Part shown: positions 10,374 through 18,408 of the stretch, piece by piece
Layout of the letters: each line of letters starts with the position of its first letter
Numbering within the stretch: position 1 is the stretch's first letter
Program-made: the position numbers and the translations under genes
Assembly: GCA_937862595.1 (NCBI GenBank)
Contig: CALMFL010000310.1
Location: forward strand, 1 to 36,044
DNA: 36,044 nt
Origin: an uncultured Fidelibacterota bacterium
Lineage (GTDB): Bacteria > Fidelibacterota > Fidelibacteria > Fidelibacterales > Fidelibacteraceae
Direction: 5' to 3'
Notes under the pieces: model-generated
What the model saw: the letters and a program-made list of their open reading frames with translations, nothing else
Database searches by the model: none
Told to the model about the DNA's origin: nothing

Positions 10374-11734
10374 TGGCGACATTTGATCATAGCGACACGA
10401 TCGCGGCGATTTCAACTCCGCCCGGACTGGGCGGGATCGCCGTCATCCGGATATCCGGCGGCGACTCCCTTTCGATTGCCCTTAGCGGATTGTCCCTTTC
10501 TGCTCTGGAACCCCGCTATGCCCACTTTGCCGCCGTGATCGATCCGGAAAACAGCGAAAAGCTGGACGATGTGGTCGTCACGTATTTTAAGGGACCCGCC
10601 TCCTATACCGGTGACGACACGGTTGAGATTTCCTGTCATGGCGGGCTCAGCGCGGCACCGGCCATCCTTGCCCTGTATTATCGTCTTGGAGCCCGCCCCG
10701 CCCTGCCCGGCGAGTTCACCCGCAGGGCTTTCGTGAACGGAAAAATGGATCTTGTTCAGGCGGAAGCCGTTGCGGACCTGATCCATGCCGTTTCCGGGAG
10801 CGGCCAAAAGATCGCCGCGCGCACCCTTTCCGGATCCCTTTCAGAGAAAATCGATTCGCTTCGCGGTGAACTTACCGACATCGCCTCGATCCTGGAATTG
10901 GAACTTGACTTCTCCGAACAGGAGATCACACCGATTTCACGCGAGCTGATCACAAACAAGATCTCGGCGGCGGAAGAACACATTTCGATCCTGGCAAATT
11001 CTTACGGCGCCGGAAAGATCCTGCGCGAAGGCGCGCTTGTCCCGATCGTCGGCCGCCCCAACGCCGGCAAATCAAGCCTGCTGAACGCCCTGCTTGAAGA
11101 GGAACGTGCGATCATTTCACACATTCCGGGGACGACCCGTGACAGCATTGAAGAATCGTTTCTGCATCAGGGCTTTCTTTTCCGCCTCGTGGATACGGCG
11201 GGACTGAGGGACACGGACGATCCCATTGAAAAAGAGGGTGCGGAGCGCGCGGTCAGGATCCTTGAGAAAGCAGACCTGGTGCTCCTTGTCGTGGATCTCT
11301 CCCTTGGGGACGGTTACCGTTTTGAAAAAGAATTCCTCGCCGCCCGGGCTCATGTGCCGGTGATCGCGGTATTTAATAAAATGGACCTTTCTTCGATGTC
11401 TGACCCCTTCCCGAGCACTTATGCTGTTCATATTTCCGCAACACGGCATGAAAATCTTGACGCCCTTCTTTCCCTGATGCTGGATTGCGTCCGCACACAT
11501 TATCGTGTTGACGGAAATTCAATTGCGATCACAAAGCAGCGGCACCGTCACGCCCTGCTCTCGGCGCTAACATCCCTTGGAAAGGCAAAAGAAGCGCTCA
11601 TCCGGTCTCTTTCCAATGAGTTTATTTCCCTTGACATACGGGAAGCCATCCGTTCCCTTGATGATATTACCGGTAAAACGACATCGGAAGATGTTCTGAA
11701 CAACATCTTCGATCATTTCTGCATTGGAAAATAA
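10373..11734 (+). CDS. mnmE: tRNA uridine-5-carboxymethylaminomethyl modification GTPase MnmE
   Basis: DTIAAISTPPGLGGIAVIRISG, GRPNAGKSSLLNALL, IPGTTRDSIEE, DTAGLRDTDDPIEKEG, C-terminal FCIGK; TAATG overlap with upstream gene. Confidence 0.97.
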   Translation: MATFDHSDTIAAISTPPGLGGIAVIRISGGDSLSIALSGLSLSALEPRYAHFAAVIDPENSEKLDDVVVTYFKGPASYTGDDTVEISCHGGLSAAPAILALYYRLGARPALPGEFTRRAFVNGKMDLVQAEAVADLIHAVSGSGQKIAARTLSGSLSEKIDSLRGELTDIASILELELDFSEQEITPISRELITNKISAAEEHISILANSYGAGKILREGALVPIVGRPNAGKSSLLNALLEEERAIISHIPGTTRDSIEESFLHQGFLFRLVDTAGLRDTDDPIEKEGAERAVRILEKADLVLLVVDLSLGDGYRFEKEFLAARAHVPVIAVFNKMDLSSMSDPFPSTYAVHISATRHENLDALLSLMLDCVRTHYRVDGNSIAITKQRHRHALLSALTSLGKAKEALIRSLSNEFISLDIREAIRSLDDITGKTTSEDVLNNIFDHFCIGK

Positions 11735-11829
11735 AACTGCTTTCCGGCTCCTTTGTATTACAGAGATCCCCTTTTTTCTCCTTCCTTATCTGTTTGCGAT
11801 CCATGTGCAAATAATGTAGATTCCTCACA

Positions 11830-13662
11830 ATGAAAACAGCATATGACATTGTCGTTGTCGGTGGCGGCCATGCCGGCGTCGAAGCGGCATTGGCTTCGGC
11901 TCGTCTTGGGAAAAACACCGCCCTGGTCACACTGGACAAAAAAGCCATTGCGCGCATGAGCTGCAATCCCTCTATCGGCGGACTTGCAAAAGGCCACCTC
12001 GTCCGGGAGATCGATGTCCTGGGGGGAGAAATGGCAAAGGCCATTGATGCGACCGGGATCCAGTTCAAGCTTTTAAATCTCTCAAAAGGCCGTGCCGTCT
12101 GGGCGCCGCGCGCACAGGCGGATAAGCGGCTCTACGAACGCTACATGCAAGATGTCATCGCACGCTGCCCGAACCTTGATGTCATCGAAAGTGATGTGCA
12201 AAAACTGGATCTCGCGAACGGCATTTTCAAGGGGATCTGTTTGCAGGACGGAACCCTGATCGGCGCTTCCGCCTGTATTTTGACCAATGGTACGTTTTTG
12301 CGCGGCAAGATCCATATCGGGAACATTCAGATCCCGGCGGGGCGCTACGGCGAATTACCCTCTATCGGGATTTCAGACCAGCTGAAAGATAACGGCTTCA
12401 CCGTCGGGCGCCTGAAGACCGGAACGCCCTCGCGCATCAGCAAACGATCGATCGATTTCTCCCGCCTCGAAATTCAGGAAGGGGACGTCTCCCCAAAACC
12501 TTTTTCTCATTCCACGCGCGGCTTCAATCCGCCCAACGTACCCTGCTGGCTAACCTATACAAATTCCGCCACCCATGATATTCTCCGGTCGGCGCTTGAC
12601 CGGTCCCCCCTCTATACGGGAAAGATCGCCGGCGTGGGACCGCGCTATTGCCCCAGCATTGAGGACAAGATCGTCCGTTTTTCGGATAAGCTCTCGCATC
12701 AGCTTTTCCTGGAGCCCGAATGGGCGGGATCTTCGCAATGGTATGTCAATGGTTTTTCATCTTCGCTTCCCATCGATATTCAGGTTCGCGGGTTGCGAAG
12801 CATTGCGGGACTGGAAAAGGCCGAGCTGATCAAGATCGGGTATGCGATCGAATACGATTATTTTCCTTCTTATCAGATCAAGCGGTCCCTTGAGACAAAA
12901 GCGGTCAGCGGCCTTTATTTTGCAGGGCAGATCAACGGCACCAGCGGCTATGAGGAGGCGGCCGCGCAGGGACTGATGGCGGCCGTCAATGCAGTAAGAA
13001 AACTGGAAGATAAAAAACCGGTGATCCTTGAACGTCATGAGGCTTATATCGGCGTTCTGATCGACGATCTTTGCTCCAAGGAAACCTCGGAACCTTACCG
13101 CATGTTCACAAGCCTTGCCGAATACAGGCTTTTGCTTCGCTGGGATAACGCACACCTCCGCCTGCTTGAGGCGGCCCGCGAGATCGGACTTCAATCCCCG
13201 GGCATGCTCGAACAATTTGAAACTGTTCGAAATGAATCCCGTGCCATTGTCCGGCTGCTTGAAAAAACGCGTATCACAGATGTAAACCCCCTGAACTTGT
13301 CCGTCGGACAATCGACGTCCCTGGCTCATATGATACGTCAGCAAAAAATCGACGAGGACCATATTTCCGATCTTCAGAAATACTATTTTCCCGACTATCT
13401 GCTCGATTCCATCGACCAGGCCTATGTCCTGACCCGATACGAAGGATATATAGATCGTCAATTCAAGCAGGTTCATCAAATGCACCAGCTTGAGGCAAAA
13501 AAAATACCTGCGGGGTTCATGTATGAAAAGATCTCATCCCTTTCAAACGAGGGACGTGAAAAACTCATTAAATTCCGCCCCGAAACCATTGGTCAGGCGA
13601 GCCGTATTCGCGGTATTTCTCCCGCGGATATTCAGGTCCTTCTGATCTTCCTTGCAAAATAA
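11830..13662 (+). CDS. mnmG: tRNA uridine-5-carboxymethylaminomethyl modification enzyme MnmG (GidA)
   Basis: YDIVVVGGGHAGVEAALASARLG, SCNPSIGGLAKGHLVREIDVLGGEM, GRAVWAPRAQADK, GTFLRGKIHIG, YCPSIEDKIVRF. Confidence 0.97.
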   Translation: MKTAYDIVVVGGGHAGVEAALASARLGKNTALVTLDKKAIARMSCNPSIGGLAKGHLVREIDVLGGEMAKAIDATGIQFKLLNLSKGRAVWAPRAQADKRLYERYMQDVIARCPNLDVIESDVQKLDLANGIFKGICLQDGTLIGASACILTNGTFLRGKIHIGNIQIPAGRYGELPSIGISDQLKDNGFTVGRLKTGTPSRISKRSIDFSRLEIQEGDVSPKPFSHSTRGFNPPNVPCWLTYTNSATHDILRSALDRSPLYTGKIAGVGPRYCPSIEDKIVRFSDKLSHQLFLEPEWAGSSQWYVNGFSSSLPIDIQVRGLRSIAGLEKAELIKIGYAIEYDYFPSYQIKRSLETKAVSGLYFAGQINGTSGYEEAAAQGLMAAVNAVRKLEDKKPVILERHEAYIGVLIDDLCSKETSEPYRMFTSLAEYRLLLRWDNAHLRLLEAAREIGLQSPGMLEQFETVRNESRAIVRLLEKTRITDVNPLNLSVGQSTSLAHMIRQQKIDEDHISDLQKYYFPDYLLDSIDQAYVLTRYEGYIDRQFKQVHQMHQLEAKKIPAGFMYEKISSLSNEGREKLIKFRPETIGQASRIRGISPADIQVLLIFLAK

Positions 13663-13906
13663 TTTTTTAGCCGACAAGATTTCTGCCTTCATAACTCCCC
13701 GCTGCGGGGCGATCGTCCGATCTTCGATATAAAAGTATGACCTTCCGTAATAAAAAGTATTCCATGGGGTAGAAATATTTATGATTAAATAGTTCATTAA
13801 TCGCTTGTTTTTCGTTTTTTGTCTTTTTAGATTGGTGCCAGTTAAAGGATACGTTGTGTAGGAAGAAGAAAAATCCATCATTACATCGCGGCCTGTTTAC
13901 AAAACG

Positions 13907-13959
13907 CTATCGAATGCTTGTGCGTTTGATTATTCGATAGTGTCACAAAGACAACGCAC
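13907..13959 (+). promoter_or_regulatory. Possible H-type pseudoknot/leader structure upstream of the RRM gene
   Basis: CTATCGAAT (13907-13915) pairs with ATTCGATAG (13932-13940); GTGCGTT in the loop (13920-13926) pairs with AACGCAC (13953-13959), 7 nt before the AAGGA Shine-Dalgarno. Confidence 0.4.
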
Positions 13960-13977
13960 GAACAATAAGGAATGAGT

Positions 13978-14253
13978 ATGAATATCTATGTGGGAAACCT
14001 TCCCTACGACTCGACTGAAGAAGAGATCAGCCAACTGTTTGCAGAATTTGGCACTGTTTCAAGCACCAACATCATCAAAGACAAAACCACCGGTAACTCC
14101 AAGGGTTTCGGCTTTGTTGAAATGGATGACGACACCGAAGGACAAAAAGCGATCGACGAATTGAATGGCGCAGCCCTCAGAGGCCGCAACCTGAAGATCA
14201 ACCTCGCTCGTCCCCGGACAGAACGCCCCAGAGCTCCTCGCAAGACCTGGTAA
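13978..14253 (+). CDS. RRM-domain RNA-binding protein
   Basis: MNIYVGNLPYDSTEEEISQLFAEFG (RNP2) and SKGFGFVEMDD (RNP1). AAGGA at 13967-13971 fits ATG 13978 better than ATG 13972. Confidence 0.93.
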   Translation: MNIYVGNLPYDSTEEEISQLFAEFGTVSSTNIIKDKTTGNSKGFGFVEMDDDTEGQKAIDELNGAALRGRNLKINLARPRTERPRAPRKTW

Positions 14254-14277
14254 AAAACCAATTTCGATAGTACTCGA

Positions 14278-14307
14278 ATCACGCTTCATTTATCCATGAA
14301 GCGTGAT
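14278..14307 (+). terminator. Perfect 12-bp hairpin downstream of the RRM gene, probable terminator
   Basis: ATCACGCTTCAT ttatcc ATGAAGCGTGAT followed by TTCTGTTTTCC (weak T tract). Confidence 0.65.
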
Positions 14308-14498
14308 TTCTGTTTTCCCTTCACTTTTGTCCGGAAATAATTTTGTTTAGGCAATACTTTATTCTTCTTTATTTGCCTGCATATTTTGACGGCAGCCGGT
14401 GTTGATAAACGGACTAATGCGCCGCTCTTAGGACGCGATTGCTTAATGTTCTGTCTGTTGATCGGGTGTGGATAACTATTGCTTGCCGGAAATGTTGT

Positions 14499-17477
14499 TC
14501 ATTGTTTGTTGAAAATCGCGATCGCCTTCCCGGTTTTCCCATCCATTTTTACCGTAATGGGCCGGGTGGAATGAAGGTGTTTGAAGTAGGTGTGCCTGCC
14601 GGTTTCTTTTATGTTATATAAGAGATCCCAGTTAATATAGTCTTCGTGACCTCCCCGGTACGGTATCGAAAAGTATCCGATCTTCATGGCGACGACATTG
14701 TGAAAGAAATGGGTTCCCTGGGAGGGGGGTATGTCAAAGCCTTTGATCCCGGATTCCACGATGACTCTCGCCTGGCTGATCTCCCCAAACTGGATCGGTA
14801 TGCCGAGAAAACGGTCTTTGCTCCCCCAGCGTCCCGGACCGATAAGAATATAATGGCGGTCCTCTTCTTTCATTTTCTGGTTGATCGCGCTTAACTCGGT
14901 TTGAATATTCAGCGTTTCAATCGTTGAGAACAATTCCGGCGGACACCAGATGATATCGTGAATATCACGTATTTCTCCGTTTCCCATGCCTTTTTCGGTA
15001 TATAATATTATATCGTTCGTATCATAGCTCTTCTTTTCAACAAGCGTATTGCTGCTGGAAACGGCAAGCGGGCGGATCTGAAGTAAATAAAATATCGGAT
15101 TGTTATCCGTTTTATCCACCCGGTTAAGATCCAGCGCAAATTCGATCTCGACCGGCATTCCCATGGCCGCCTCTCCGATCTCAAGAAGGCGTTTGATGAT
15201 ATTGCTGAGCGGATAGTGTCCGTATTTCAAGATATTGTCAAAGGTCACAATGCGCGGTCCTTTTTGATCCAGTCCGGGCAGGATGCGGTTATTCTCATAA
15301 TCAAAGACGGAGGCGATGTGCGGCAGACGTCCGTGTTCTTCTGCTGTGGAAATCGGCAATTTCACAAGGGTTGAGGATTCCGTCCCATATAATCCCATTT
15401 TATTGCTGGTTAGGTCCAGTGCGTAAAATTCCCGCTGTGTCGCTGACAGCATCTCTCCCATCGACATGAGATAAACCTTGGGGTGCTCCGGGCTGAATCG
15501 AAAAACATTGCCGCCTTCGATCACCATTTTCCCAAGACCCACGGCAAGGGAGGCCATCCCGTCCGTGTGTTTTTGCTTGTCAATGGGATAGAAATTGTAC
15601 GATTGCGCAACGCCGCTGATATGGGGATAATAATAGTTGTCGTTCCGGGTGCCGACGACCTCCTGAATGATCACGGCCATTTTTTCTTCGTCCACCTGGT
15701 GGCCGATATGTTCAATATATTGCTGTGTTCCGACGCTGTATGCAGAAGCGTAGATCAGCTTGATCGCATCCATCAGTTGCTTTTTTCGCTCCGCGATGTC
15801 GGGGTCATTGTTTGCGAGCATGTAGGTCCGATAGATTCCCGCGAAGGGCTGAGAATAGCTGTCCTCCAAAAGGGAGGAGGAACGAACCGCCAGGGGATAG
15901 TGGATTCTCTCAAGAAGACGTTCGAGCTTTCGCTCAAGTGATTCGGAGAGCGAGCCTTCCAGAAACACCCGGTCGATGTCCCCGTCCTCCATCTCTTCAT
16001 TGATTTTTCTGTCGATCCGGTTTTGTTCTATGAACGCGTCATATTCGTTGATGCCGATCGCCGCCGTGTTCGGTAACCGGATGCTCACGCCCTCGAATAT
16101 CTGATCGGGGTCCATTCGCGTTAACAGGGTGTTCAGGAACGCCAGACCACGGCCCTTGCCCCCAAGCGACCCTTCGGAAAGCAGAATGATCTCGTCTTCC
16201 TCGGGGAGTGAATACTGGTGAAATTTGATGATCTCACCGCGGTTCCGTTTCTTCTGTATGTCAAGAACGCGGGCCACAAGATAGTTTCTCATGTCTTCCG
16301 GGGTATCAAAATCCTTCGTTTTCATTCGCCGGATATTCCGTGCAAGCTCGATCTCGCCTCGCGCCATCAGCCAGGCGCTGAAATGATTTTTCTCGGCATG
16401 ATAGATCACGCTTTCCTGCGGCATGATCTGGAGTTTTTCCTCGAATTCCGCCAGATATCCGGCCCGATCGATAATATTTCCTTTTTTATCGCGGAAAATG
16501 AAATCCCCGAATCCCAGATTTTCGGTAATGAAGGTCCTTAGCCTGTGTAAAAGATGGCGGCTGTGCTTATGAAGAAAGGCGCAATTTGCCTTTCCCGCTT
16601 TTTCGGCATTGGACATATCCGAGGACATGATGACCGTGGCCAGATCGCTCCCTTCCTTTTGGATCTCTTCCAGCAGGTGCAGTCCCGCCTCTTTATCGTC
16701 AGCACCCGCTCGCGGGAAGCGCATATCCGTAAAGATCGCCACAACGTTATTTTTAAAACGGTGGAAAATATCTGTCGCTTCTTCATAATTTTTCGCCAAC
16801 ACCACCTTCGGCCGTACTCTCATGCGATAGCGCTTTTCTTTTTCGTTCAATTCTTCAATGATCAAATGCTGGGTTTGCTTCATGATCTCTTCATACAGCA
16901 AGGGCATGAACATGGAATAAAAATGCGGAGAATCTTCGACCAGCAGGATAACCCGAACGAGTCCGATTCGCGTATCGCGGACAATGTTTTTTTTATCTTC
17001 CGTGGATTTAATGATCGCAAGAAAAAGATTGGCGTCGCCCCGCCAGACAAAGATATCGTCAAAATTCATCCCGGCTTCCGAACGTTCTTCAACAATGCTC
17101 AAATCCGCCATCGAAGTCAGCAGCAAAACAACGGGCAGCCCTTTCTTGTTGTCGCGTACGTGCCGCAGCACATCAAAAGGACTGACCTTTCCGCTGTGAA
17201 GCGTGGTAATAACAAGATCGTATTCGTTTGTATTTATTAGATTTATAGCTAATTCACCGGTGGGGGCGGCCTCGATCTCGGGAGGCGAGGAAAGGTTCAG
17301 TTCCATATATTCGCCAAACACCTGTTCTCCCAACAGGGCGTCCCGCTCGAACACAAAAGCATCGTAGATCGTGGAAATGAGCAAAATGCGCTTCACGCGG
17401 AATTGCATCAGCTTGCGAAATACATCGTCTCCATATTTGTACTTATTATAGTAATCTATAATGTCAAACTCTTTCAT
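14499..17477 (-). CDS. Receiver-domain protein fused to a PEP synthase/PPDK N-terminal (ATP-grasp-like) domain
   Basis: 992 aa from ATG 17477 (the ORF-track start at 17486 is TTG). Two receiver-like segments, then LSEGSLGGKGRGLAFLNTL, LAVRSSSLLEDSYSQPFAGIYRTYM, PVEIEFALDL...FYLLQIRPL as in PEP synthase/PPDK N-terminal domains. ATGA overlap with dapF. Confidence 0.8.
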   Translation of the reverse strand: MKEFDIIDYYNKYKYGDDVFRKLMQFRVKRILLISTIYDAFVFERDALLGEQVFGEYMELNLSSPPEIEAAPTGELAINLINTNEYDLVITTLHSGKVSPFDVLRHVRDNKKGLPVVLLLTSMADLSIVEERSEAGMNFDDIFVWRGDANLFLAIIKSTEDKKNIVRDTRIGLVRVILLVEDSPHFYSMFMPLLYEEIMKQTQHLIIEELNEKEKRYRMRVRPKVVLAKNYEEATDIFHRFKNNVVAIFTDMRFPRAGADDKEAGLHLLEEIQKEGSDLATVIMSSDMSNAEKAGKANCAFLHKHSRHLLHRLRTFITENLGFGDFIFRDKKGNIIDRAGYLAEFEEKLQIMPQESVIYHAEKNHFSAWLMARGEIELARNIRRMKTKDFDTPEDMRNYLVARVLDIQKKRNRGEIIKFHQYSLPEEDEIILLSEGSLGGKGRGLAFLNTLLTRMDPDQIFEGVSIRLPNTAAIGINEYDAFIEQNRIDRKINEEMEDGDIDRVFLEGSLSESLERKLERLLERIHYPLAVRSSSLLEDSYSQPFAGIYRTYMLANNDPDIAERKKQLMDAIKLIYASAYSVGTQQYIEHIGHQVDEEKMAVIIQEVVGTRNDNYYYPHISGVAQSYNFYPIDKQKHTDGMASLAVGLGKMVIEGGNVFRFSPEHPKVYLMSMGEMLSATQREFYALDLTSNKMGLYGTESSTLVKLPISTAEEHGRLPHIASVFDYENNRILPGLDQKGPRIVTFDNILKYGHYPLSNIIKRLLEIGEAAMGMPVEIEFALDLNRVDKTDNNPIFYLLQIRPLAVSSSNTLVEKKSYDTNDIILYTEKGMGNGEIRDIHDIIWCPPELFSTIETLNIQTELSAINQKMKEEDRHYILIGPGRWGSKDRFLGIPIQFGEISQARVIVESGIKGFDIPPSQGTHFFHNVVAMKIGYFSIPYRGGHEDYINWDLLYNIKETGRHTYFKHLHSTRPITVKMDGKTGKAIAIFNKQ

Positions 17478-18262
17478 AAAGCCCAAACCCCTTTAAAAAC
17501 AAACGCCGCGGGTCCTTCGAGCCAAATATTTTCATAGCGCTCGCCGCCACGAAATTCAAACCGAACCTTGAGCGTCCCACCGAGCGCATTTATCGTATAC
17601 GCTTCCCGGAGCTTGCCGTGATGGTGGTGCACGATCGCAGCGGCGATCGAACCCGTACCGCAGGCCAGCGTCTCATTTTCCACGCCGCGTTCATAGGTTC
17701 TGATCGAGATCGTTCCGTCTTTTTCATCGTGAATAAAATTCACGTTACAGCCGTCCGGAGCGTAGGAACTGCGTTCTCTTATCGCTTTCCCGCGACGGTA
17801 TACGTCCATATCCACAAGTTTATCCACATATTCAACATGGTGCAGAGAACCCGTGTCCACGGCGTATCCCTTTCCCGTTTTACGGATGCCGTTAACGTTT
17901 TTCATTTTCAGCGCGATCCGCCCGTCAGGAATAAAAAAGGCTTCGTGGTCTCCGTCGACAGCACTAAAATCAACCCGGGATAAGCCGTCAACCATTCCCA
18001 GCTCGCGAGTGAAGGCAACGATGCACCGCCCTCCGTTTCCGCACATCGTCCCCTCATATCCGTCGGAGTTATAATAGGCCATGTGAAAAATTTTATCACT
18101 GGAATTTTGCAGAAGCATCAGGCCGTCCGCACCGACCCCCGTGTGGCGGTCGCAAAGACGGCGAATCGTTTCGTGGTCCTTGCCCGGGAAGGATCCCTTG
18201 CGGTCGTCAATCAGGATAAAGTCATTTCCCGCACCGTGATACTTGGAAAAAGACAGGTTCAT
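17474..18262 (-). CDS. dapF: Diaminopimelate epimerase
   Basis: FSKYHGAGNDFILIDDR, CDRHTGVGADGLMLL, MCGNGGRCIVAFT, YERGVENETLACGTGSIAAAI. Confidence 0.95.
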   Translation of the reverse strand: MNLSFSKYHGAGNDFILIDDRKGSFPGKDHETIRRLCDRHTGVGADGLMLLQNSSDKIFHMAYYNSDGYEGTMCGNGGRCIVAFTRELGMVDGLSRVDFSAVDGDHEAFFIPDGRIALKMKNVNGIRKTGKGYAVDTGSLHHVEYVDKLVDMDVYRRGKAIRERSSYAPDGCNVNFIHDEKDGTISIRTYERGVENETLACGTGSIAAAIVHHHHGKLREAYTINALGGTLKVRFEFRGGERYENIWLEGPAAFVFKGVWAL

Positions 18263-18333
18263 TTTGCCTCCGGAATGTCATCTCCCGAAAATATAGGGTT
18301 TCCTCCGGACAATACCAACTACCAAAAACAACA

Positions 18334-18349
18334 TGTTTCACGTGAAACA
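18334..18349. other. parS: parS centromere site 1 (TGTTTCACGTGAAACA)
   Basis: Exact 16-bp palindrome identical to the classical chromosomal parS core; in the dapF/mfd divergent intergenic region. Confidence 0.9.
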
Positions 18350-18408
18350 GAGTCCCCGCATCGGGATTTTTCAATTTACATGCCCTTCCTTTTTTTGTAT
18401 GTTTCCGC

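Noticed and set aside
13543-13881. 112-aa minus-strand ORF between mnmG and the RRM gene
   Set aside because: Overlaps the 3' end of mnmG and has no recognisable motif or convincing ribosome-binding site.
17820-17828. Perfect DnaA-box TTATCCACA inside dapF
   Set aside because: Single isolated site in coding sequence; counted only toward the density observation, not called as a functional site.
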